This document shows, in pieces, positions 11,003 through 20,960 of a stretch of 64,000 nt of DNA; position 1 is the first letter of the stretch; every line of letters begins with the position of its first letter. This stretch comes from Atopsyche davidsoni (lineage: Eukaryota; Arthropoda; Insecta; Trichoptera; Hydrobiosidae). The DNA lies in assembly GCA_022113835.1 (NCBI GenBank), contig JAILWY010000007.1, positions 2,795,001-2,859,000 of the forward strand, read 5' to 3'. The position numbers were made by a program, and so were the translations under genes. The notes under the pieces are model-generated. The model was given only the letters and a program-made list of their open reading frames with translations, had not been told where the DNA came from and searched no databases.

Positions 11003-12179
11003 AATATTATAATGTTGTACCCTAACCCAACCTGAGTAATTTTTGATTCGAGGATAGCTTAATAAATAAAATGTAATATTAATAATTTAAAGATTCCAAT
11101 CTACGTGACTTCACTTCGGGTATATCAAATTCAGAATATTTCTCTGATAAAGAATACAATAGCAACCCTGCACCAAATAATACTTTTTTTAAAGGTTTTT
11201 AATATGAAGATTCTTTGATTCCGTTAAAATACATGAATTAATTAGTTTTTAGATTTAAAAAATAGTTTAATAGTAGTCTGAAGATTTATGGACTAAAAGC
11301 AAACTTTAAAGGATTTCGAAAAAAAAAATGATTTGTTGGATACGACTCGGTAATTCCAATACTGCTAGTTATTGCGTCGATCCAACGTCAAAGCATTTTC
11401 ATAGCGAATATCTCCAGGTCACTTTGCTTATCCAATTTAAAAAGTGCAAGTATGCAGAATAAGGGATCGACGGGGCTTCCTAGGGGTAGTTCCGAGGTGT
11501 GCTGTTAAGGGAAGGGGTGGAGCAGCGAACACAATCATCAAAGGTTTTCACAAAATAAGTGGAGTGGAAACTATTTACACGATAAAATGGTTCCGTAAGG
11601 TCCTGTTATGTAGGGAAAGACTTAAATATTCTTCGGCGAGAAAAATAGTTCAAAAACTTTTTTTCAAATATGTTGATATCATTTTTTTCATACCTTACAA
11701 AAAATATTTATAAAAATAATATATATCACACATGCATTCTATGTTTGGATAGCGATCAAATCCCAAAATTGATCCCCTACGGTGAGCGTCTGATTGAGTT
11801 AAGCAAATCTCTCCCCAGGGATGCCTGTAAAGCCGATCTCAAAATATACGAGAAGACGTGCGCCAGCTTTGCATCCAGTAGGTTGTCAGGTTGATTATAA
11901 ACTTTGGGATACCGTTGCGACATAAAAGTAAGAACAATTGATTCACTTCTTATATGGTTTAACACTGCAGAAAATAAAAAGGCACAAACCAGTAAAACAG
12001 ACTGTCCAGTGATGAAATACATTCGCTTTCTAGAACAAAGCTTATCATAGTCATATAGAAGAGTTGCATTGGGGGTTTATTTAAACTAGCTATTTTGTAT
12101 TCCCTAACCAAAATTTAAAGGTTGAAACAAATACAGCTGAATTGAAATGTTAGTAATTAAGGTGAGTAACATTAAGGGT
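11003..12179. other. Mixed stretch with two GC patches, no gene recognised
   Basis: AT-rich DNA with GC-elevated patches at 11440-11530 and 11755-11900. Overlapping short frames occur on both strands (89, 74 and 81 codons), with no domain visible in any. Confidence 0.45.
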
Positions 12180-12365
12180 TTGTTTTGACTAGCTACAATT
12201 TGCATTGGTTACTTGTATTGCGCCTCAGAGCCGTACTCAGCACCACTTTTCGTCTCATTAGAGCTCCAATAAAGGCGCAGGTTTCACTACGTCCCTGGTT
12301 TCCAGGCTCTTGGATTATTCCCATGCCAAACTGTGGTACGCAGGGGTGCTCACGTGTTCACAATT
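12180..12365. promoter_or_regulatory. GC-elevated block with POU octamer word
   Basis: The 17-bp word TACAATTTGCATTGGTT (12194-12210) includes a perfect octamer (ATTTGCAT) joined to CATTGG. The same 17-bp word recurs at 14485-14501. Downstream is a GC-elevated run ending in CTCACGTGTTCAC with an E-box. A POU-factor-bound enhancer is a plausible inference. Confidence 0.3.
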
Positions 12366-12433
12366 AATATATATATGGCATCTGTCGTGATTGTTTATCA
12401 CGTAGATAGCACAGCGTGACAATAAAGATCATA

Positions 12434-12651
12434 GGTACTTGTTTTTTATCCGACCACCAAATTTTTTTAATATACATGTACTCGCAGAGATAAGAATCTA
12501 TCATATGACGATGAGTCCTGTTGTGGCGTTTATTTCGTTCCTTTGCAGATTTTCATGACCGCTCGATTCGTTGGGTTAGGTTAAAAAAAATTTTATTTAA
12601 AAAGTTAGGTTAGGTAAAAGTTTTTTGGTGGTCGAATAAAAAACAAGTACC
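12434..12651. mobile_element. ~218-bp MITE, copy 2, with perfect 8-bp TSD
   Basis: This is the same family as the element at 10406-10617. It starts GGTACTTG, ends CAAGTACC, and is flanked on both sides by the perfect 8-bp direct repeat AGATCATA. Inside, the TTAGG run is shorter and is separated by an A/T-rich insertion relative to copy 1. Non-coding. The two copies lie 2 kb apart in the same orientation and differ slightly, so they are separate insertions and not a local duplication, as the different TSDs also show. Confidence 0.9.
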
Positions 12652-12954
12652 AGATCATATATTGATAGTACTTTTTACTTTAGATGGGTTTATAAATTGG
12701 AGGAAATTATAATTTATAAGTCCAACACAGCGAGGTTAAGTTTAAATTTAATAGGGATAAATAATTAAAAAACAGCGTTAATACAACTAGTACAATTCAT
12801 TTTAAAGTTTTATGTTAGTAAATTATATGAGATGCAAGATTTATGCTAGGTGATACAAATCAAGGAACATTTGGTTGTTCGTTTATTCTAGAGTCTAGTC
12901 TAAACCACGAGTGTAAATAATATAAGGATAAAATATATATGTTTTAAAAGAGGT

Positions 12955-13275
12955 TTAAGAGCTTCGATCACAGCACTGCAGCTTGAGTGCAGTTGTTGGA
13001 TGCAAATTCGCACCTATTAGCAAATGCACCCACCGCTTCAGTGCACTCCCCGGGGGCTGCGCCACACTTTGTAGGCGATTGGATAGAATCCCATCCGCAA
13101 TAATTATCCACTGGGTTGAAATTAATTCGCGCAAATAAACACTCACGGCCACTTTGTTGATTTGCGAGCGCATTTGCCTGGTACCTGACGCAATTATCGT
13201 GCAAAAAAGGTAGTAAACGCATTGGAAGCTCACTCTCGCCTCGTCGATCACAAGGTTCCAGCTGTAGAGTGACCA
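12955..13275. promoter_or_regulatory. GC-elevated block, possibly regulatory, possibly an exon
   Basis: About 320 bp with balanced composition against an AT-rich background. Two overlapping minus-strand frames of 98 and 102 codons cover it. One is cysteine-rich near its end (YCGWDS, KCGAAPGEC, RCEF, NNCTQ), but I recognise no domain. ATAATTATCC and TTTGCGAGCGCATTTGCC are present. I cannot decide between a conserved non-coding block and an exon of a short secreted protein. The coding alternative is weaker because both frames are open to a similar extent. Confidence 0.3.
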
Positions 13276-13426
13276 CCTATCTTATTCATTATTATATAAA
13301 GCTTCAAAAGAATAAAAGTTCAGATTATACGATTAACCGTGAAAGTGTCACTACAAATCGTTTTTAAACAAACTGAAGTAGATTTTTGCCTTATTAAATT
13401 ACTAGGAAATTTAATTTCGAGGGCGG

Positions 13427-13490
13427 AGATCGAATCGGAGACCTCTCAATCAAGCGTCAACGATCCACCCAACAAACAAAGTCATTCGAT
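13427..13490 (-). repeat. Degenerate tRNA-like segment, minus strand
   Basis: On the minus strand the segment reads GTTGGGTGGATCGTTGACGC, then TTGATTGAGAGGTCTCCG and ATTCGATCTCC. The order resembles the D-arm, anticodon arm and box B (consensus GGTTCGANTCC) of a tRNA. Stems do not close well, so this is not a functional tRNA. An old tRNA-derived SINE head is likely. Confidence 0.35.
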
Positions 13491-14044
13491 GAATTACAAG
13501 TGACATTGGCGTATGAAAGACGTTGTTATTTGAAGCTAATCTATAATTTTGTACAAAAAGGTTTGAGTACAAGTACATTAAAAATTTGATCAAAAAATCA
13601 ATCTTTTCAATTTTTATTGAAACCATAATTTTTATGGTTATGAAAGATTAAGGTTAAGGATGAAGCAATCTTTGTTTTTTTTTAATTCAAAATATGTGCA
13701 TAGATTTAATAATATGTTTTAATTACGTACAATGCTCGTTATAAAGTTTTCGTACGCATATCAATAACCCCTGTAAGATTTATTCAACGCCACGTGTGAT
13801 TGTTTGCTTGGAGACAAATCATAACGAAGCCTGGAATGATTGTAATTATTATAAATTTCAGTCGTCGTCAACTGTTCGCACTAATCACTTCAGTAAGAAT
13901 ATGTGGCAGGCCTAACTTCTGCTAACTATCACCACACGACTCAAAGCAAACTAAATTCGTTAATATAATTCATGAAACCACATCTCAACTAAACTGAGCA
14001 TGACACTAATTTTTAATAGCTGTCTTAAGCCAGTTTTATTTTAC

Positions 14045-14120
14045 GGTTGGATTGTTCACTCAGTGGTGAGACCGTGGATTCTTGATTTACAGGATTCCAG
14101 TTCGTTTCATGTCCTGACAA
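14045..14120 (+). repeat. tRNA-like segment with box A and box B (SINE relic)
   Basis: TCACTCAGTGGTGAGACCGT (14056-14075) matches the box A region of tRNA-derived SINEs. CAGTTCGTTTC about 35 bp downstream (14098-14108) is a degenerate box B at the right spacing. No acceptor stem pairing is seen. Best read as a decayed tRNA-derived SINE. Confidence 0.4.
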
Positions 14121-15164
14121 GTAAATCCTGAAACAATTTTTTGGGCTTCTGTTTTGCTCTGATAGAAGACGATATGTATTGTTATTGCACATCTAGAAAG
14201 AAACTCATTTTCGTAGCAAACTCTAAGTTTATATTCAATTAATCATTTGGAAAAGTTTAGACAAACTATTTATTTCATTAAATATCAAATTATTATCTAA
14301 GAAATTGAAATACATACTTTGAATTTACAAAAGGATACAACACATTTTTTACTTTACAGGTAAAAATTAGGTTGGTATGTTTTATATTCACTCTGTTTTT
14401 GGCTTAATAATATACCTAAATTTAAATTTAAATTTTGAAATATTATTATTAACGTCAAAATTTAGAAACTGATATTTCGTTTTATACAATTTGCATTGGT
14501 TTTAACAGTGTAATCAAAACTTAACTACAGATTAAATTGTCCACTTATCACAGATTTAATGGCTGTACTTTTGGTACACCAGTAGGTCAAGAGATCAATT
14601 CCATCTATCGAGCGTTTTGTAAATAGCCCAATAAATCGATTCGCAAATATACGAGTACACGTACCGGATTATACAGTGGGAATTTAGGCTCTTTTATTTG
14701 TGAGGCTGTGTGGGATGGGTTGCTTTTAAAGCCCCCTTGGGTTCCGGGTATGAATTTATTGAATTTACGATTGTTTTTAGATGTTTCAATTTGGTGAAAT
14801 TTCAGATAGATTGTGTACTCGTGGAGTTTTAAATAATTGGTGATAATAAATCAAAGTTTATTAACAGCATAAAAAAAACGATTCTTGAAGCAGTTATTTG
14901 TATTATTATCCCAGGAGATTACGAAAATTTGTACTAAAAAAACGTTTTTTGAATATTTTTTAAACAAATTTACATAGACAGGGAGTTCTGGTTATATAAT
15001 TGAATTCTTAGAAAACATTACATAAAAATCCCTCCGGTCATTTGTAATAGATTTAATCGTTTTTTTTCAGTTTTTTCTACAAAATAAATAGTGATTTTCA
15101 ATGAGAAGAACTAATCTAGATAATTAGGTATCCTCATTTAGCAATTAGGTTTTTACCTGATGGA
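14121..15164. other. AT-rich stretch, nothing recognised
   Basis: Apart from the 17-bp octamer-containing word at 14485-14501, I see only AT-rich sequence. A minor GC patch lies at 14690-14755. Confidence 0.5.
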
Positions 15165-15480
15165 TAATTATTAAAGTGAAACTGAACACTTGTGGCATAT
15201 TTCCCGGGTGAGCCAGGATTCGCGACGTTTACAATTACCCACACTTGTGTAATCTGCGATAATTACAGCGCTGTCTGGTGGTTTTTTCAGCCTGACTGAA
15301 ACTCGAGACCTGCGAAGCCTTCCGCGCAACACTCCTAAGCCGATTGTGAGCCTCCTGGGCGCGTCGCAATCCAATAAGGGGGTGGGGGTGCAAAAATGCC
15401 ACTCACGAGGGTGGGTTTTGCACGTGCTTTTTTCGGCGGTACTGGTGCCTCGACTTTATTTACAATTTGCTGCGCTGCAT
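15165..15480. promoter_or_regulatory. GC-rich block, ~310 bp
   Basis: Sharply GC- and CpG-elevated with ATTTCCCGGGTGAGCC, GATAATTACAGCGC, GGGCGCGTCGCAATCC and a G-rich run at 15376-15390. A 67-codon minus-strand frame here shows no domain. A conserved regulatory element is the favoured inference. Confidence 0.3.
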
Positions 15481-15663
15481 TTTTGTGACTGGGAAAATAA
15501 TGAGATATAAAATGTGTGCGACAAAAAATTCCAATAAACTTTTACTGGTAAATGATGAAAAAGTCCATTCATAAATTTTGATTCGGCAAAAAAATGTGGC
15601 TTGAAATTTTACATGTATTTCGAAAAAAAATGCTTTCAACCTTAAAATAAATTATACTAGTAA

Positions 15664-15810
15664 TCTTGTTGAGGGACAAGGCATTTGATTCGTGAAGATC
15701 CATTAATATAATGATAAAAGTGACTTTGTATTATGCATCTGATGATGACTCAGTGTATTGGGTCGAAACTAGTAATGCAAAAATTTTAATAAACTCAAAG
15801 TGAAAACAAA
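15664..15810 (+). mobile_element. Penelope-type repeat copy A with hammerhead-like core
   Basis: This copy shares with 25696-25880 and 32418-32690 the leader TTGAGGGACAAGGCATTTGA, followed by GATCCATTA. It then carries the hammerhead-like block at 15734-15779 and a tail ending near AAACTCAAAGTGAA. It lacks the left inverted arm seen in the other two copies. Hammerhead motifs with a very short stem III are known from Penelope-like retroelements. Assignment to that group is inference, since no reverse transcriptase is present in this copy. Confidence 0.6.
15734..15779 (+). ncRNA. Hammerhead-ribozyme-like motif, copy A
   Basis: Stem I is TGCAT (15734-15738) with ATGCA (15775-15779). CTGATGA (15739-15745) is the first core strand. 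Stem II is GACTC/GGGTC (15747-15751 and 15760-15764) with one T-G pair. GAAA (15765-15768) is the second core strand. ACTAGT forms a minimal two-pair stem III, and the presumed cleavage follows A15774. One unpaired T (15746) between CTGATGA and stem II departs from the canonical motif, so activity is uncertain. Confidence 0.55.
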
Positions 15811-17524
15811 ATACAAAGGAACATTTATCATTATAATTATTATATATATACTTGTAAATATGTATACAATTTCATGTCAATATTTGATAATTTTAAAATC
15901 AAGTCGAAAGATTTGACATTAAAATAAGGTAGAATATCAGTGTACTTTTATATTATTTGTCTATGTATTTATTTATAATGGAAATTAAAGATTTTACAAT
16001 ATTAAAATAAGTTAGTAAATAATAAGAGACGATTTGTATGTAGACTGTACTAAAGGTGAGTAAGTACATTATGCAACCCCTGTTGAAATTTTTCAAGCCA
16101 GGAGTTTTTATCGATAATACGTTTATATTTACGTTATCCTGTTTTTTACATAAAGGGGAGGGTTCGATTGAAATTCTGTAGATTTGAAAACCACAAAGCC
16201 TTAGTATATACACTTTATTAAAATTCTTAAAAATACAACCGTTGTTATATATATATAATTTTTTTCTAATAATTGCATCTGAGTTGATTATTTATTTATT
16301 TTTAATTCTCATTATTAAGTCGATCCAAAAGCAAAAATGAGAAAAAAAAAACCTATAACGAGAAATTTAAAATAATATATTTGACATGTTTTATATGAAT
16401 ATACACATGTGTTTTTTTTTGTAAATATTTTAATTTTATTTTTTAATCTTTACTCAAATGCTAATAATAAATTGTAGAGTACTTCTAACTAGCTGAAATA
16501 TTTTTGTTTAATATAATAAGTGTTAATAAAAATTTAATATTCAGCATCAATATCATTTTAAATTTAATGGTAACTATATTTCAGTAATGATAAATACGTA
16601 CAAGAAAATATGTTTAATAATTTTATGTTATAAAATATATTCTGAATATAAGAGTTGATTGACATTCCTTTTATTGAGCGAGACGTCTCTTTGTCTGAAA
16701 AGGAAACCAGAGTGTTTCAGTTCGTTTCGCATGAAATCTATCATGTAGAATATACAATATATTCGGACAGAGTATTTTACCGAACAAAAGAGGAATTGTA
16801 TGAAATATTTCCATATTGATGATATTGAATATATAACTTCTTGATGGGGCCAAATCAGGAGAGTCTTGCCAATGAGGCAGCCGAAGTATAGGATATTACT
16901 CAACGATATTCATAACATATTTACCACAAAGATAGATTGTCGATAGTAATATTAACTACACTATGTCATTTATCATCGATTGTTAATAGTAAAATTATAA
17001 TATTTCATAGAAAAAACATATTTTTTGGATCATTCCAGTTTATTTAAGCTACCAGTTTCAATGCGTCAAAAAAAACATACTGTGAACATTACGAAATAAG
17101 AAAAAGTTGAAATAACAATAATTTTTTATTATAAATTCTACCAAATACTTTATTTCAAATGTATTGTCTTATTTCATATATTTTTAACAATGATTAAGAA
17201 AATTTTATATAAAGTGGCCTCATTAGACAATTGATCAAAATGTGTCTTTGTAAATCACATATGGAAACCAGAATTGATTTGGAAACCCAGTATAGTTTCA
17301 GTCAACATTTATTTTATTTTATCTAGCGTGATTGCGAATAAAATTCACAGTACTGAACGAATCGCTCAAATCGTTAAAAAATAAGTATTAAAAAATTATT
17401 TATTATATAGTATATTTTTTTTTTTTGTTTCATATGATACTTAGTAAGTCTTTACGGGTAATTGAATTCATAAAAATATAATAAAGCATCTACTTTTATA
17501 ATAAAAATACAGCAAGATTAGGCA
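15811..17524. other. Long AT-rich stretch, nothing recognised
   Basis: Very AT-rich, with poly-A/T runs and overlapping short minus-strand frames (86, 91 and 60 codons) of low-complexity composition. No gene or repeat is supported. Confidence 0.55.
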
Positions 17525-17770
17525 TATAAACAACGCCGCTGGATACCGACTTCAGCGGGCAACGGGTGGCTGCGTTCATAAAAATCTGCTACCCTCGGTT
17601 GAACAGAGCGGAGGGTACGGCAAGTCGCATTTATTAGGGAAGGGAGCAAACGTCTTGGGGAGGCCTTCATCCCTCAGCCGACCCCCTCTTCACCTCCTGC
17701 GTACAAATTTTTACCTTCCCCACCTTCGAGAGGGGGTTCGGGGATCAATTCGGTGACGGCTGATGTTTTC
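17525..17770. promoter_or_regulatory. GC-rich block
   Basis: About 245 bp with AGCGGGCAACGGGTGG, CCGACCCCCTCTTCACCT and CGAGAGGGGGTTCGGGG. Short minus-strand frames overlap it without a domain. Regulatory function is possible but not shown. Confidence 0.25.
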
Positions 17771-18469
17771 AGTCGCTTGGTTTTTAATATTACGCATACA
17801 GGTGCTCTGCATTTTAAAACAAGCTCGGTTAAAATTTTTTGTAATAATAAAACATGCAAAGTCTGGTAATTTTTGAAAAATACATTTCCAGCACAATTAT
17901 GACTTAAATAGATGGATTCTTAACTGCTGTACTGATAATCAAGTTAATTTAGTTTTAATAAAAACTAACCGGTATGGAAAAAAATATTCTAGGGCTTAGT
18001 ATAATCGGAAACGTTCCCAGGTTGTGAATACGTGAGAGATCATCGACTTAACGGACAGAAAGACTTAGTTAATGGATAGGTTTTATATTCTTGAATAAAC
18101 GCAGTGAAAATTTAGTAACGAAATATTAGCACAGTAAATAATAAAAAAGATAAAAAATCTCATACGTATATTAGGCCCCAACAATTTTTCAATCACAACG
18201 TAAACCTATTCTTGTCCTTATTTGTAATGAAACAAACAATTTTAGTTTATTAAATTTGAATGTCATTCCTATACATATGTTTATACACAAAAATGAAACG
18301 ACTTATAAAGAATTTCATTTCAAAAATTAGTTTTAAAATCTTTAATGATATAATGTGTTTTTTAAATAATTAAATAAAATATTTTATCAAGACCGCGTTC
18401 GACGTAAAAACGTTTTTTTTTTTAAGCCACAATATATATGACGTTTTTTGTTTGTTTTTTTACCTGCCC

Positions 18470-18695
18470 GTAATATACGTCACGTTTCCACCTGGCGGCA
18501 CAGTGGGGATCGTCACCCACTACAAGAAGCCACATTTCAGGTTTTAACTGTCGAGTGTTTCAGCCGCACAGTGGTGTGAAGCTCAACACGGCGTGACATC
18601 TCTCGACCTGGCAACAGCCCCGAGGGGGTGGCACATCGCTGATGATCATGAAGTGGTAGAAACTACCCTGTGTGCACTTCAGCAACGTGCAGAAA
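18470..18695. promoter_or_regulatory. GC-rich block with a CTCF-like word
   Basis: The segment begins with CGTCACGTTTCCACCTGGCG, followed by GCACAGTGGGG. CCACCTGGCGGCAC resembles the CTCF core (CCASYAGRKGGCRS) with about two mismatches. Further on are CAGCCGCACAGTGGTG and CCCCGAGGGGGTGGCAC. No coding frame is present. An insulator or enhancer is a speculative reading. Confidence 0.3.
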
Positions 18696-18761
18696 ACACG
18701 TATATTATTTTTTTGGGTCCAAAATTAATTATTTTAAACCTAGAAATAATAAAAATTAAGT

Positions 18762-19335
18762 GTTAATAAAAGTTTACAAAAAAAATGTTCAATTAACATT
18801 TCAATGAGTTAAATTTTCTTACTGAATTAAAAGTTTTTCGAGTGTAATATGATGAAGTGAAGAGAAATATTATTGTAGAAATCTATTGAATGAAAAAAAC
18901 TCCTATAACACACACTGTATGTAGAAATAATGTCTATTGCTGTAATCCCGTATTGGATTAGTTTTTGGTTCCGAGAAAGAAGGGCTGACTATAAATTAAA
19001 TGCCACATAAAAAAAATCAGTAATCTGCTGTTGAAAAATTCACCAGTTAATATAAAAGTTTACAAAAAAAATGTTCAATCAACATTTCAATGACAAAGTT
19101 AAATTTTTTAACTGAATTAAAAGTTTTTCGTGTGTAATATGATGAAGTGAAGAGAAATATTATTGTAGAAATCTATTGAATGAAAAAAACTCCTATAACA
19201 CACACTGTATGTATAAAAAAATGTCTATTGCTGTAATCCCGTATTGGATTACGTTTTGGTTCCGAGAAAGAAGGTCTGACTATAAATTAAATGCCTAGTA
19301 AAAAAATCATCAATCTGCTGTTGAAGAATGCACCA
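18762..19335 (+). repeat. 286-bp direct tandem duplication (two units)
   Basis: Unit 1 (about 18762-19045) and unit 2 (about 19046-19335) align along their whole length with a few percent differences and small indels. Both contain AAGTTTTTCG, AGTGAAGAGAAATATTATTG, CTCCTATAACACACACTGTA and GTTCCGAGAAAGAAGG. The joints share GTTAATA. High similarity implies a recent event. No ORF or transposon signature is present. Confidence 0.9.
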
Positions 19336-19494
19336 GTTAATAAACATTGCTTTTCATGAAAACATTGTTACACTAGTAGATATAATATAAAAGTCAATAA
19401 ATAAAGAGTTATAAGTATAAGTACAAAGAATTGATAAATAAATATATTGTATATGAAGTATCAGCGATCGTATTAAATTTCCACATTCAAACTT

Positions 19495-19860
19495 CAAAAA
19501 ACCGTAACATTACCGTAGCAAGACATTTAGGGATTCGGTTTCGGAAACAGTTTCCGGTTCGGAGAGGACCATAAACCTCTCCCTGGTCGTTAAAAACCCA
19601 GTTTAGTACGTGGAACTTCAGGGCCCAGAAGTTTTTAGCTCTTTGCGTGAAGTCTCAAAATTCAAATGCCTTTCTTAACTTTCTAGCTTCCCTCTGGAGT
19701 TTTTCCTACTTATATTTTACGGTAGAGATACTCGGCGAGAAAATATGATTGACAACTTCTGCAGGTGAAGTGTTCGTGAAATGTATGCAAATTAAAATTA
19801 GGGAGGCAGAGGTGAGAAAAGATCCGCGGGGGGATTGAACTTCTACAACTAATTTTGCTC
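19495..19860. promoter_or_regulatory. GC-elevated block with octamer and E-box
   Basis: The block includes the near-palindrome CGGAAACAGTTTCCG (about 19543-19557), a CAGGTG E-box (about 19762) and a perfect POU octamer ATGCAAAT (19785-19792) running into TAAAATTAG. This density of developmental factor words in a GC-raised block suggests an enhancer. Conservation would be needed to support it. Confidence 0.35.
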
Positions 19861-20589
19861 ATTCAAATCACAAATAGTTTGGTTATTAAGGCAGTTGCTT
19901 CCAGCCTTTTAATTCCATCAGTCCATTACCTGGCGAAATCGTGTCATTGAATTAATTTAAATGTCACTTTATTTTTCAATATCGAAAATTGATTTTTTAC
20001 AGAGTATTAAAAAAACTATAAATTATATATATATCTATTTTTTATTATTTAATTTACGTCCATTTTCAAGGTAAAATAAAATCTTGAAGATGTTGAAAAA
20101 TTTGATAAAATGACGACTTTTCAAAACTAAAGTTTGTTAATCATTTAATTCCAATTGAAAAAAAGACTTTTAAATGTTAAGGATTCTTGGAAAAGAGACA
20201 TGACGAATCGCCAAATTCCTACACATCAATCGTAAAAACATATTAATAGTAAATTTATAAGAAATAAAAAAAATATTCTGTTCGGAAGAAGGGATGTATC
20301 AAACTTTTTGCATTAAATTTTTTTTGATTGGTGCAGTTGATTTTTCGCAAAACGGACTACAGAATGATTATGGGACCTAGACCCTTAATATGACACAATT
20401 TTAGAATGAAAAATATGTATTTGTATCGACGACTGTATGAAACTATTGGATATAAAAACAAAGTGTTGGGTTTTCTATTTATATAACGTTCGGTTTGAAC
20501 ATTCAATTCCACCAATTGCAATACCAAAGCAACATAAAACGTGAGATAAAAAGCGCATTGGCAATTCCCAATATCTCTTGGAGACATAA
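19861..20589. other. AT-rich stretch, nothing recognised
   Basis: AT-rich DNA. A 76-codon minus-strand frame (20357-20587) is hydrophobic and low-complexity and carries no recognisable domain. Confidence 0.5.
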
Positions 20590-20960
20590 ATCCCCGTAAA
20601 GAACACCTATCTCCGCTGCCTGGCGTTTACTCCACTAACTGCATAAGGAAGGCTCCGCCGCCTCTCGAAGCCGAGCCGAAAGCCTGCGAAGCCTCCTCGG
20701 GCCTCTGTCTCCCCTGGTCGGAGCTCCCGGCGCGGGAGGCGGTCAGGGGTAGTCAGGAGGAGTCAGGGGGAGTCAGGGGGGGTCAGGGGTAGGCAGGGGT
20801 AGTCAGCGGGCGGTCCGCGGGCCGCGGGGGTCTCAGCGGGAGGCTCGCCTCCTCCCGGCTTCTGGACTCCGGATACTTGGCAACAGCTTGGAGGGGATTT
20901 TTCATACAGCCTTTGGTAACGGCGTCGTTTACGAGAAATTTACCGGAATCGGGTAAACTC
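20590..20960. promoter_or_regulatory. Very GC-rich CpG island
   Basis: This is the most GC-rich segment of the window. It contains CGAAGCCGAGCCG, CCCGGCGCGGGAGGCGG, a 10-bp minisatellite at 20742-20811 and GGTCCGCGGGCCGCGGGGG. Such an island in a ~27% GC region could be a promoter, a boundary or an origin. No TATA box or convincing coding frame adjoins it, and G-runs on the plus strand may form quadruplexes. Confidence 0.45.
20742..20811 (+). repeat. 10-bp minisatellite GTCAGGGGTA-type, seven units
   Basis: Seven consecutive 10-bp units are visible: GTCAGGGGTA, GTCAGGAGGA, GTCAGGGGGA, GTCAGGGGGG, GTCAGGGGTA, GGCAGGGGTA and GTCAGCGGGC. Each carries a G-run of three to six (interrupted in the second unit), so the array is also G-quadruplex-prone. 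Confidence 0.9.
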
